Assembly (NCBI GenBank): GCA_019090895.1
Contig: JAHRVB010000148.1
Location: 62,001-126,000 of the forward strand
Direction of reading: 5' to 3'
Source of the DNA: Kangiellaceae bacterium
Lineage (GTDB): Bacteria; Pseudomonadota; Gammaproteobacteria; Enterobacterales; Kangiellaceae
DNA: 64,000 nucleotides
The translations under genes and the position numbers were made by a program. A model generated the notes under the pieces. The model did no database searches. It saw only the letters and a program-made list of their open reading frames with translations, and was not told where the DNA came from. Below are positions 54,544-63,219 of the stretch, in pieces. Positions within the stretch are counted from its first letter, which is position 1; each line of letters begins with the position of its first letter.

Positions 54544-55368
54544 ATGGAATTTTCGGAAGAGTCAATTCGCAATATATTTGAAAGCTATGTACTGGTTTAT
54601 GGCCTTAATTTAGTATTCGCCATCGCTATTTTTATTATCGGTAAATGGATCGTTAATATTATTTCCAGAGTTGTTGAAAAATTACTGGTTAAAGGAAATG
54701 TCGATCAAGTTTTAGTCGACTTCATTGGCGGTATGGCAAAAAGCATCCTTGTGCTATTTGTAATCATAGCGTCGTTAGGGCAGTTAGGCGTTGATACGAC
54801 CTCACTGGTCGCGTTAATCGGTGCTGCTGGTTTAGCCATTGGCCTGTCGTTGCAAAGTTCATTACAAAACTTCGCTGCCGGTGTCATGTTAATCATGTTT
54901 AGACCTTTTACGTCGGGTGATTTTGTCGAAGCTGCTGGTGTTTCTGGGGTCGTTGAAAAAATCAGTATTTTCAATACCATTATAAGAACAGGTGACAACA
55001 AAGAAATGATTGTTCCTAATGGTGCGATATACGGTGGTGTCATCGTTAATTATTCAGCCAAAGATACTCGCCGTGTCGACATGGTATTTGGCATTGGCTA
55101 CGATGATGATATAAAGAAAGCAAAAGATATTATGCTCGATATAATGGCAAAGGATGTGCGTATTCTAGAAGAACCAGCGCCATTGGTGGCGGTATCTGAA
55201 TTAGCGGACTCTTCAGTTAATTTCGTTGTTCGACCATGGGTTAAAAGTGCTGATTACTGGGGTGTTTTGTTTGACCTAAATGAAGGAATCAAAATTGCGT
55301 TTGATCAAGCTTCAATTTCGATCCCATATCCTCAAATGGATGTTCATATGAATAAAATCGAATCTTAG
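54544..55368 (+). CDS. mscS: Small-conductance mechanosensitive channel MscS
   Basis: 274 residues, close to E. coli MscS length. Three membrane segments; the pore helix region reads LIGAAGLAIGLSLQSSLQNFAAGVMLI, followed by the beta domain (GDFVEAAGVSGVVEKI) and the alpha/beta vestibule. It releases solutes under hypo-osmotic shock. Confidence 0.93.
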   Translation: MEFSEESIRNIFESYVLVYGLNLVFAIAIFIIGKWIVNIISRVVEKLLVKGNVDQVLVDFIGGMAKSILVLFVIIASLGQLGVDTTSLVALIGAAGLAIGLSLQSSLQNFAAGVMLIMFRPFTSGDFVEAAGVSGVVEKISIFNTIIRTGDNKEMIVPNGAIYGGVIVNYSAKDTRRVDMVFGIGYDDDIKKAKDIMLDIMAKDVRILEEPAPLVAVSELADSSVNFVVRPWVKSADYWGVLFDLNEGIKIAFDQASISIPYPQMDVHMNKIES

Positions 55369-55380
55369 TCATTGTTTTAT

Positions 55381-55445
55381 ATTCCAGACTGACGCAACAC
55401 TAGATTTAGGCTGGAATCTTAAGCACTCAGTCCTTGAGTGCTTAA
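55381..55445 (+). repeat. Two adjacent hairpins after mscS
   Basis: ATTCCAG/CTGGAAT (55381-55387 with 55411-55417) and a perfect 11-base stem TTAAGCACTCA/TGAGTGCTTAA (55419-55429 with 55435-55445) with a 5-base loop. No T run follows; probably 3' end processing or partial termination of mscS mRNA. Confidence 0.5.
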
Positions 55446-55884
55446 CGACTTTCAATTTCAGCCATTTCCCTCTCTGCTGTGATTTCGGTAAATTTACAAC
55501 CATTCGCTTGTCAACCATTGACCACCGGTGGCATTTCAGTCATTTTTTCGAGCACTAAATGATAGAAATATAGGGTTCGCTAATTGAGCTGCCGAATCAT
55601 TGAAATGACGAGCTGTCAATAAGAATCCACAGTAAGAATCAATATAATTTATTGCGCTCTGCACAAGAATTATCCAACCTTGCTAACTTACTGATTTAAC
55701 TAAATAATAAAATAAGTCATTGATTTCAAAGAGGAAATAATTAGCTGTACAAAAAACAACCAATTCAAAGAAGAGGCTTGTTTCTTGGGGGATTGAGGTA
55801 GTTTTGAGAACTTTTTCCCCAAAGTTATCCACAGAATTTGTGGACTACTTTTTGTTGAAAAAACGCGTTATTTTTACTTGAAAT
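55446..55884. other. Intergenic stretch with a DnaA-box-like nonamer
   Basis: About 440 bases with no credible gene. Contains TTATCCACA at 55825-55833, a perfect DnaA-box nonamer, within a small palindrome CCACA/TGTGG (55829-55843) that is followed by a T-rich stretch and could weakly terminate transcription rightward. Nothing else was recognised. Confidence 0.4.
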
Positions 55885-56478
55885 TTAGTCCTTAGTTGTG
55901 GCAGATATGGTGTACGCATTTCCCTGTTTGATTTTTTTGTAATTTCCAAAAACTTCTTTAAAGGTCCTTTTGCAGAAATGGCGCAATCCATTGACGGTAA
56001 CGACTACAAATTTACCACCGGGCTTAAGATGGTGATAAGCGTCATAGAGGAATAAATACAGCATTTCGTTTCCAACTTTGGCTGGAATATTCGATACAAT
56101 CAAATCAAACTTTTCATCCGACAGAGCCGAAAAACCGTTGCTTAGTTTTGCTTCAGCGTTCTTTAGGTTATTTTTAGATACATTACGGTTAGCGAAATCG
56201 ACCGCAACAAAATCTTTATCAAGCATAATGACTCGGCCCGCTGGCGCATTTTTAGCCATCCATATTCCGACGGGACCATAACCGCACCCAAGATCGAGGC
56301 AGTTAAAATCAGACTCAACGTCTAAATAGCGGAGGAGCAATTTTGTTCCGTCATCTATTTCTTTAGGGGAGAAAATTCCGTAAGTCGTTGCGAACGACAA
56401 AGATTGGCCTTGTAACTCGGCATTTATTTCAAGCGGTTTACGTATTTCGACCGCTTGTTTTATCGGGGAAGGGCACAT
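55885..56478 (-). CDS. Class I SAM-dependent methyltransferase, RsmC-type small domain
   Basis: 197 residues. Glycine-rich SAM site NCLDLGCGYGPVGIWMA, acidic residue in VIMLDKDFVAV, and the position normally NPPF reads SNIPAKVG. The single-domain form resembles the catalytic half of RsmC/RsmD-like RNA methyltransferases, but the changed catalytic motif means that neither substrate nor target base can be assigned. Confidence 0.75.
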   Translation of the reverse strand: MCPSPIKQAVEIRKPLEINAELQGQSLSFATTYGIFSPKEIDDGTKLLLRYLDVESDFNCLDLGCGYGPVGIWMAKNAPAGRVIMLDKDFVAVDFANRNVSKNNLKNAEAKLSNGFSALSDEKFDLIVSNIPAKVGNEMLYLFLYDAYHHLKPGGKFVVVTVNGLRHFCKRTFKEVFGNYKKIKQGNAYTISATTKD

Positions 56479-56635
56479 AATGAGATTTCGTTTCCATCAG
56501 TCAATTTATTAACCCTATTATAAGCTTAAAACAGGTGTGATAAAATCTCATTGTTGTTTTCCAATCAGAATTGAGACTGAAATTAATTGTTTTTCTTGTG
56601 TTGGTAACGTAGTTAAAATTGATGAGGCTGATTAA

Positions 56636-56959
56636 ATGAGTGACAATCCTGTGTATCGAGTGGTGTTTGTGAACAATGGAAATACCTACGAGATCTTTGC
56701 GGAAAACGTTGAGCAAGGTGCCTTATACGGATTTGTTGAAGTACAAGGACTGTTGTTTAATAACCGCTCTGGTATTTTAGTCGATCCGAGTGAAGAAAAA
56801 TTAAAGGCTGAATTCGAAGGAGTGTCTAAAACACAGATTCCACATCATTCGATTGTAAGAATTGATCAAGTAGAGAAACAGGGCGTTTGTAAAATAACAG
56901 ATTCGACAGGTGGTGTTGTGACTCCCTTTCCTATGCCCATTTCACCTGATAAAGGGTAA
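56636..56959 (+). CDS. DUF1820 family protein
   Basis: 107 residues. Contains VYRVVFVNNGNTYEIFAENV and the signature EFEGVSKTQIPHHSIVRIDQ, recognised as the DUF1820 family widespread in gammaproteobacteria; no function is known. It lies 6 bases before queF and is probably co-transcribed with it. Confidence 0.85.
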   Translation: MSDNPVYRVVFVNNGNTYEIFAENVEQGALYGFVEVQGLLFNNRSGILVDPSEEKLKAEFEGVSKTQIPHHSIVRIDQVEKQGVCKITDSTGGVVTPFPMPISPDKG

Positions 56960-56965
56960 ATCACA

Positions 56966-57814
56966 TTGAGTAAGCAAATAGATCCTCAGAACCCATTAGG
57001 TAAGTCCGTAGAATACCCTATCTCGTATCAACCAGAATTACTGTTTCCAATCCATCGAAGCGAAAAACGAGAAGAGTTAGGTCTAACGGGTAAGTTACCT
57101 TTTAATGGTGAAGATATTTGGAATGCATACGAGCTCAGCTGGCTGAATCTTGACGGTTTACCACAAGTTGGAATTGGAGTGTTTCGCTTTAGCTCCAATT
57201 CGCCTTGTATCGTAGAATCTAAATCTCTAAAGCTGTATTTAAATTCGTTTAACCAGTCTAACTTTGAATCAAGAGCATTCGTATGTTCAGCGATTGAACA
57301 TGATTTATCGAAGGCCTCAGGCAAACCTGTTAGTGTTTTAATTTCGGCGGTCGATGAACAAGGTTCTCATCAGGTGGATGTATTGGATGCGGTTTGCATT
57401 GATCACCAATCTATCGAGATTAGTCGCTACGACTACGATGTCAATTTACTGACTTTGGATGAGCCTGATGCTGAATTAGAGTCCCAATTAATCGTTCATG
57501 AAAAATTGTGTTCGCATTTGTTAAAAAGTAATTGTTTGATAACTAACCAACCTGACTGGGGCTCTGTCGCTATCGAGTATAAGGGAGCTAAAATCTGTCA
57601 CAAAGGCCTGTTGCGTTACTTAGTTTCATTTAGAACTCACAACGAATTTCACGAACAGTGTGTAGAACGAATTTTTACAGATATCATGAAGAGTTGCCAA
57701 CCGGAAGAATTAACCGTTTATGCACGTTATACAAGAAGAGGAGGTCTAGATATTAACCCTTGGCGAAGTAATGTATTAAACTGTATGAAAAACACTCGAC
57801 TCGTTCGTCAGTAA
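56966..57814 (+). CDS. queF: NADPH-dependent 7-cyano-7-deazaguanine reductase QueF (long form)
   Basis: 282 residues from a TTG start, the same length as E. coli QueF. The N-terminal half holds the substrate-binding ESKSLKLYLNSFNQ; the catalytic Cys lies in KSNCLITNQPDWGS. It reduces preQ0 to preQ1 in queuosine biosynthesis. The T-fold duplication of the long form is visible from its length. Terminator follows. Confidence 0.95.
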   Translation: MSKQIDPQNPLGKSVEYPISYQPELLFPIHRSEKREELGLTGKLPFNGEDIWNAYELSWLNLDGLPQVGIGVFRFSSNSPCIVESKSLKLYLNSFNQSNFESRAFVCSAIEHDLSKASGKPVSVLISAVDEQGSHQVDVLDAVCIDHQSIEISRYDYDVNLLTLDEPDAELESQLIVHEKLCSHLLKSNCLITNQPDWGSVAIEYKGAKICHKGLLRYLVSFRTHNEFHEQCVERIFTDIMKSCQPEELTVYARYTRRGGLDINPWRSNVLNCMKNTRLVRQ

Positions 57815-57820
57815 AGAACC

Positions 57821-57850
57821 AACTAATGTCGAGTATGAATTAGTTTTTTT
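57821..57850 (+). terminator. Intrinsic terminator after queF
   Basis: AACTAAT (57821-57827) and ATTAGTT (57839-57845) with an 11-base loop and a run of seven T. Confidence 0.75.
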
Positions 57851-57859
57851 GCATGTCGG

Positions 57860-58285
57860 TTATGCTTCGAGTTTAAACTCTCTGACCGCCAATTTAATAA
57901 AATCCTTTGAAGTAATGATTCCTACGACCTTGTCATTCTTTGTAATGGTGACGCAGCCCGTTTTTTGTTCCAATAGCTCGTTTGCTACGACCAAAAGTTT
58001 GTCCTCTACACTAAAACGAGAGGGAGTAGTATTCATCACAGATGCTATTTCGATTGATTTTTCTTCATGCTCCAGTCTATCAAAACCTCGTTGATCGATA
58101 ATTTTGATGGCATTGGCCAATACCACTTTCTGACTAATAATCCCAACCAGTTTGTTGTTATCTGGGTCAACAATTGGAATGTGTCTAATTAACTTGTCAG
58201 CCATTATCATTCTTGCTTTGTGAAGATTGGCATGTTTTGACAAGCAAATTGGTTGTGGGGTCATTATGTCTATTATTTTGCCCAT
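57860..58285 (-). CDS. CBS-pair domain protein
   Basis: 141 residues composed of two CBS domains (about 10-65 and 75-135): MTPQPICLSKHANLHKARMIM, HIPIVDPDNNKLVGIIS, then the second copy ending KVVGIITSKDFIKLA. Stand-alone CBS pairs usually bind adenine nucleotides and regulate partners. No partner is evident. Confidence 0.87.
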   Translation of the reverse strand: MGKIIDIMTPQPICLSKHANLHKARMIMADKLIRHIPIVDPDNNKLVGIISQKVVLANAIKIIDQRGFDRLEHEEKSIEIASVMNTTPSRFSVEDKLLVVANELLEQKTGCVTITKNDKVVGIITSKDFIKLAVREFKLEA

Positions 58286-58350
58286 GGGATGTTTACCTCT
58301 TAACGAATAATTACTGACTACTTAATTATAATGAGTATAGCTTAGATACA

Positions 58351-58378
58351 AAAAAACCGGCAAAAGCCGGTTTTTCGT
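58351..58378 (-). terminator. Bidirectional intrinsic terminator after the POT transporter
   Basis: AACCGGC and GCCGGTT around AAAA, flanked by A runs and T runs. It lies 15 bases after the transporter stop codon (minus strand) and upstream of the CBS gene. Confidence 0.85.
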
Positions 58379-58392
58379 TTTATTCATGTTGC

Positions 58393-60039
58393 TTAGTGTA
58401 CGCCGTGCATACCTTTCTTGAGAAGTGGAGATATTACAATCATAAACACACCCGCTCCGATTCCTAGCCACATAAGAAAACTATATAGCTCTGTATAACT
58501 TGCTAGCTGTTCCGCTACTGTTGCAGTTGCAGAACCACCACTGGAGTCAATAGCAGCCATCTTAGCAATTCTGGTAGCAACTGTTTCAGCTAAAGCGGTA
58601 GCGAGGAACCAAGTTCCCATGCTAACGCCAACAACGCTCTTAATTGATAACTTAGTCACGGCTGACAGGCCAACAGGTGACAAACATAATTCGCCCGTTG
58701 TGTGCAGAAGATAAGCGAGAATAAGCCAAATCATAGCGACTTTGCCTGCTGCATCAGGAGTTGCAGCACCTAACACTAAAGCACCAAATCCTAATCCGAC
58801 CTGCAAGATACCAAGACCAAATTTGACCGGTGTACTAGGCTCGAAATTTCTCTTACTTAACCATATCCATAACCAAGCAAAGAAAGGTGCTAGTAGAATG
58901 ATAAAGAATGCATTTAAAGAGCCAAACATAGAGGCTTTCACTTCACCGCCAAATAAATCTCTATTTAACACGCGATCGGCATAAAGCGTCATGCTACCTG
59001 CTGACTGTTCAAACAACGCCCAGAAAATGATAGTAGAAACGATCAGTATCATCAATACAATCATTCGGTGCATTTCTTCTCGGCTGCCTTTAATAACAGA
59101 GAATACAATTAACCCTATAATGGTGATAGTTAACATACTGTTTTGTAGGTAATGCACCCAAGGTTCACGTTGAACGATGCTCCAAATTACAGCTAGACTA
59201 AGGATTGCACAAAGGTAAATAAATACCTCTCTGTTTATCAAACCAAATACTTTTTCTTTTAACAAAGAAGGGTTGGTCGGCTCAGCTAATCCATAGAGGA
59301 ATTTTTGCCCCCAATTAAAAGTAAACAAACCGAATAGCATGCCAATACCAGCCGCACCAAAACCATAACCCCAACCATAAGTTTCGCCTAACCAACCACA
59401 AAGTAGCGTGGCGACAAAAGAACCTAAATTGATTCCCATATAAAATATGGTAAACCCTGAATCTCTTCTGGGATCTTCGTCACTGTAGAGCTGACCTACA
59501 ATGGTAGAAATATTCGGTTTTAAAAATCCAACCCCAACAACAATTAGTGATATAGCCAAATAAAATACATCGAGTGCGGCTGTATCTCTAATTTTAATTG
59601 TATCGGTTAAAACGGTTCCGGCCTTTAATACTTCGCCAGTGGCAAGGGCAAGATCGTTATTAAGAACGGTGCCTTTTATATATTCAACCGCCTGATGGCC
59701 TTCATAGGCCATCAATAGATGTCCAAGTACAAGTAATATTCCGCCAAACATCACGGCTTTTCTCATACCCAAGTATCGATCGGCTAATAAGCCACCTATT
59801 ACAGGAAGCGCATATACCAAACCTGCGTATGCACCTAGGACATCGAGCCCTTCACCATCTGAAAATAAATGGTACTTTGTCAAATAAAGAAGAAGTAAGT
59901 ATTTCATCCCATAGAATGAAAAACGCTCCCACAATTCGGTCGCAAAGCAAACATAAAGCCCTTTTGGATGGCCCCAAAGTTCATGTTTTGCTTCGTCTGA
60001 TAAATTTTCATTATCAACAGCTGTCGTATCAACTGACAT
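58393..60039 (-). CDS. POT/PTR family proton-coupled peptide transporter
   Basis: 548 residues from the ATG at 60039, with AAGGAG 10 bases upstream; an in-frame TTG two codons earlier is the alternative. About 14 hydrophobic segments. PTR2 motifs: the N-terminal ELWERFSFYGMKYLLLLYLT (E-x-x-E-R-type helix 1) and FTIFYMGINLGSF. It imports di- and tripeptides with protons across the inner membrane. The insertion near 110-160 is typical of the long subgroup. Confidence 0.92.
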   Translation of the reverse strand: MSVDTTAVDNENLSDEAKHELWGHPKGLYVCFATELWERFSFYGMKYLLLLYLTKYHLFSDGEGLDVLGAYAGLVYALPVIGGLLADRYLGMRKAVMFGGILLVLGHLLMAYEGHQAVEYIKGTVLNNDLALATGEVLKAGTVLTDTIKIRDTAALDVFYLAISLIVVGVGFLKPNISTIVGQLYSDEDPRRDSGFTIFYMGINLGSFVATLLCGWLGETYGWGYGFGAAGIGMLFGLFTFNWGQKFLYGLAEPTNPSLLKEKVFGLINREVFIYLCAILSLAVIWSIVQREPWVHYLQNSMLTITIIGLIVFSVIKGSREEMHRMIVLMILIVSTIIFWALFEQSAGSMTLYADRVLNRDLFGGEVKASMFGSLNAFFIILLAPFFAWLWIWLSKRNFEPSTPVKFGLGILQVGLGFGALVLGAATPDAAGKVAMIWLILAYLLHTTGELCLSPVGLSAVTKLSIKSVVGVSMGTWFLATALAETVATRIAKMAAIDSSGGSATATVAEQLASYTELYSFLMWLGIGAGVFMIVISPLLKKGMHGVH

Positions 60040-60300
60040 CGGCAAAATTCTCCTTATTGTTAAGTGGTTAATTATTACTCTGAAGTTAGAATGAAAGACC
60101 TAAAAGTTCTAACCAAAGTTGAACAGTCTAACGACTACTATCAAAGATGCAAGTGAAATAATCCCCATTAAACCTCGCGGTAGTGGCCAATCGTTTGAAT
60201 GTAGAAGATGATTCAGTCGTAATATTTAATCAAGTAAGGTCTATTTTCCGTTACAATAGCCGCAATTATATGATTGCTTTGTACTGATTGAGGAGCTGCG

Positions 60301-61287
60301 GTGAAATTTTTGGCCTGTAGGATATATAAAGATGAAGAAACAGTAAGTCATCGGCTGCAACAAATGGATATGGATGAGCTCAGTGAAGGCGAGGTTGTCG
60401 TTCGGGTTCATTACTCTGGAGTCAATTACAAAGATGCATTGGCAGCGACAGGTAAAGGAGCTATTCTCAAGAAATTCCCTTTAAATGGGGGGATTGATCT
60501 CTCGGGAATAGTGGAAAGCTCCTCAAGTGAACGTTTTACCAAAGGCCAAGAGGTTATTGTTAACGGATGCGGTTTGGGTGAAATTCATGATGGAGGTCTC
60601 GCTGAGTACGCTAGGGTGCCAGCAGACTGGGTAATGGAATTGCCTAGAGGGCTTTCAATGAAAGAAGCAATGGTTCTCGGAACGGCAGGGTTTACCGCCG
60701 CACTTGCTATACATAGAATGTTGGTCAACGGACAAGAACCAACAAAAGGTCCCATTGTTGTAACGGGCGCAAGTGGTGGAGTCGGGTCCAACGCTATTAA
60801 TATGTTGAGTGGGCTTGGTTTTGAAACCATCGCGGTCAGCGGGCGCACAATGTTTAAAAACTATCTACGTGAATTGGGAGCCAGCAAAGTTTGTTCCGTT
60901 GATGAATTAAACCTAAGTGAACGACCCTTGGATAAGGGGGTTTTTGGTGGAGCTATTGATAATGTCGGTGGTCAATTACTGAATCAAATACTTGCGCACA
61001 CCAATTTATGGGGAAATGTGGCTAGTATCGGATTAGCAGATACCCATAAGTTCTCCGCAACAGTATTTCCATTTATTTTGAGAGGAATAAGCCTATTGGG
61101 AGTAAGTTCCACCAATTGCCCTATGAGTCTTCGCAAAGAAATATGGGGGCGACTAGGTGGCGATTTGAAACCTAACAAATTGAACAAAATACTGACCGAG
61201 GAAGTTGCTCTTAAGGATGTCTCCCAAGTATTCGAAGAATTGTTGGAGCGTAAGCGCTACGGCAGAACAATTGTTAATTGCCTATAA
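60301..61287 (+). CDS. acuI: Quinone oxidoreductase-like reductase, YhdH/AcuI family
   Basis: 328 residues from a GTG with GGAG ahead. Medium-chain reductase without zinc ligands; NADPH site VVTGASGGVGSNAINML, and N-terminal YSGVNYKDALAATGKG typical of YhdH/AcuI. Characterised members reduce acryloyl-CoA to propionyl-CoA with NADPH. Role in DMSP or 3-hydroxypropionate metabolism is possible but no such genes are adjacent. Confidence 0.87.
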   Translation: MKFLACRIYKDEETVSHRLQQMDMDELSEGEVVVRVHYSGVNYKDALAATGKGAILKKFPLNGGIDLSGIVESSSSERFTKGQEVIVNGCGLGEIHDGGLAEYARVPADWVMELPRGLSMKEAMVLGTAGFTAALAIHRMLVNGQEPTKGPIVVTGASGGVGSNAINMLSGLGFETIAVSGRTMFKNYLRELGASKVCSVDELNLSERPLDKGVFGGAIDNVGGQLLNQILAHTNLWGNVASIGLADTHKFSATVFPFILRGISLLGVSSTNCPMSLRKEIWGRLGGDLKPNKLNKILTEEVALKDVSQVFEELLERKRYGRTIVNCL

Positions 61288-61335
61288 TCTTGGTGATTAG
61301 TAGAGAACATTAACATCTAACGTTTGGTATTTGAA

Positions 61336-61827
61336 ATGAAAAATCAATTGGCTAAAATCGTCGATAAGCTTCAAAAGAAACCTCGCTGGCTTCGATATCG
61401 ATTGTTAAGTTTTGCCTTAGGTAAGACTGTGAAATTTGTAGGAACTGCTGGTGTTAAATGCGTAGAGCTTTCCCAGCAAAAATCCGTGTTCAGAATAGAA
61501 AATAAAAAGAAAGTTCGGAATCATATTGGTACTTTGCATGCAGCTGCATCAGCACTGGTTGCAGAAACGGCGACAGGTATGGCTCTAGGGATGCACATTC
61601 CAGATGATAAAGTACCGGTTATTAAGTCTATGCAGGTCGACTATGTAAAGAGAACGACCGGAGGGCTAACAGCGGTAGCTCAGTTAACCGAAGAGCAGAT
61701 TTCTCAAATTCATGAGCTAGATAAAGGAACGGTTGAAATTGCTTGCGTTGTCTTAGATGATAATCAAGTCGAGCCTGTGTTATGTAAGATGGTTTGGGCT
61801 TGGACGCCTCGACGATCAACCAAATAG
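61336..61827 (+). CDS. Hotdog-fold protein, DUF4442/YiiD-C thioesterase-like
   Basis: 163 residues from the ATG at 61336; an in-frame TTG four codons upstream is possible. The hotdog core is seen in NHIGTLHAAASALVAETATGMALG, with the MQVDYVKRTTG strand following. Related proteins are putative acyl-CoA thioesterases. Substrate unknown. Twenty bases precede mtaB. Confidence 0.75.
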   Translation: MKNQLAKIVDKLQKKPRWLRYRLLSFALGKTVKFVGTAGVKCVELSQQKSVFRIENKKKVRNHIGTLHAAASALVAETATGMALGMHIPDDKVPVIKSMQVDYVKRTTGGLTAVAQLTEEQISQIHELDKGTVEIACVVLDDNQVEPVLCKMVWAWTPRRSTK

Positions 61828-61847
61828 AATAGAAAATAGATCCCATC

Positions 61848-63185
61848 ATGAACGTATTTTTAACCTCACTTGGCTGCCGACTAAATGAAGCAGAACTTCA
61901 GACATGGTCGAGTGACTTTTCAGAATTTGGTATCCAAACAACTTCGAGCCAGGAAGACGCAGATTTAATTGTTATTAATACCTGTGCAGTAACTGGCGAA
62001 GCATCGAGAAAGTCTCGACAGACTATCCGCCGTTTTCACAGGAAGAACCCGACGGCCAAGATTATTATTACAGGTTGTTATGCTACTTTGGAAAAAAGCG
62101 AAGCAGAAGCAATTCTCGGCGTTGATTTAGTCGTTAATAATAAAAATAAAGCACAGCTTCCACAACTCGCGAAAGAGTTACTTGAATGGTCATCGATGCC
62201 TTATGCGGCAACTGAGCCTGCAGAGTCAGCAATATTTAGTCGAAATAGAGAACGGGCATTCATCAAAATTCAGGATGGTTGTCGTTATCGCTGTACTTAT
62301 TGTATTGTAACAATTGCTCGAGGTGAGGAAGAGTCAAGAACTACTCCTAGCATCGTTGATGAAATAAATGCGCTTTCCGATCAAGGTGTCCAAGAAATTG
62401 TTTTGACGGGAGTGCACGTCGGAGGATATGGTACGGATATTGATACCAACTTATACGATTTAGTGGTCGCAATTTTAGAAAAAACTAATGTTCCTCGTAT
62501 TCGTTTTGCATCAGTTGAACCGTGGGACTTACCTGATGATTTCTTTGATTTGTTTAAAAATACTCGCTTAATGCCGCATATGCATTTGCCCATTCAAAGC
62601 GGCAGTAACCGAATATTGAAGAAGATGTCTCGCAGATGTAAATCAGAAACATTTCTTGAATTAGTTAAATTGGCACGCAGTGTCGTACCGTCTTTTAATA
62701 TTACTTCGGACATCATTGTCGGATTTCCAGGAGAAGAAGACGAAGATTTTTCGCTTTCTAAGAAAATTGTTGAATTAGCCCAGTTTGGTCATGTGCACAC
62801 TTTTTCTTACTCGAAAAGAGAGGGAACAAAGGCTGCTGGTTTACCCAATCAAATCAATGATACAATTAAAAAAGCTCGAAGCATAGAAATGCATCAGCTT
62901 TCTAAAGTAACTCGAAATGATGTGGTCAGTGAAATGGTTGGAACTGTCTGTTCTGTTCTTTGGGAAGGGCAAGGAAAACGAATGGGAAACGGTGGGGTTC
63001 GCTACTATGGTTATACTCCAAATTATCACAAGGTCTTTGTAGAGACAGACCAAACTTTATCTCTTACTAATCAGCTCTTGGAATGTAAAATTAATTCAGT
63101 GACTGATTCAGGAATGCTCTCCGCGAGCTTGCTTTCTATACCGCTAGAAATTAACGGTAGCCTATTTGTTAAGCAGATTTATTAG
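61848..63185 (+). CDS. mtaB: tRNA t6A37 methylthiotransferase MtaB
   Basis: 445 residues. N-terminal UPF0004 domain (TSLGCRLNEAELQ, NTCAVTGEASRKSRQ), radical SAM core with CRYRCTYCIV, and a C-terminal TRAM-like region. LGCRLNEAE and the TGVHVGGYG motif favour MtaB (YqeV type) over MiaB or RimO. It adds a methylthio group to t6A37 of tRNAs. MtaB is less common in gammaproteobacteria than MiaB. Confidence 0.85.
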   Translation: MNVFLTSLGCRLNEAELQTWSSDFSEFGIQTTSSQEDADLIVINTCAVTGEASRKSRQTIRRFHRKNPTAKIIITGCYATLEKSEAEAILGVDLVVNNKNKAQLPQLAKELLEWSSMPYAATEPAESAIFSRNRERAFIKIQDGCRYRCTYCIVTIARGEEESRTTPSIVDEINALSDQGVQEIVLTGVHVGGYGTDIDTNLYDLVVAILEKTNVPRIRFASVEPWDLPDDFFDLFKNTRLMPHMHLPIQSGSNRILKKMSRRCKSETFLELVKLARSVVPSFNITSDIIVGFPGEEDEDFSLSKKIVELAQFGHVHTFSYSKREGTKAAGLPNQINDTIKKARSIEMHQLSKVTRNDVVSEMVGTVCSVLWEGQGKRMGNGGVRYYGYTPNYHKVFVETDQTLSLTNQLLECKINSVTDSGMLSASLLSIPLEINGSLFVKQIY

Positions 63186-63219
63186 TCAAAACCGATCACA
63201 GTATTTATTTCAATAACTC

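Noticed and set aside
55825..55833. DnaA box as a sign of a replication origin
   Set aside because: Single copy, no cluster of boxes, no AT-rich unwinding element and no dnaA, dnaN or gidA nearby.
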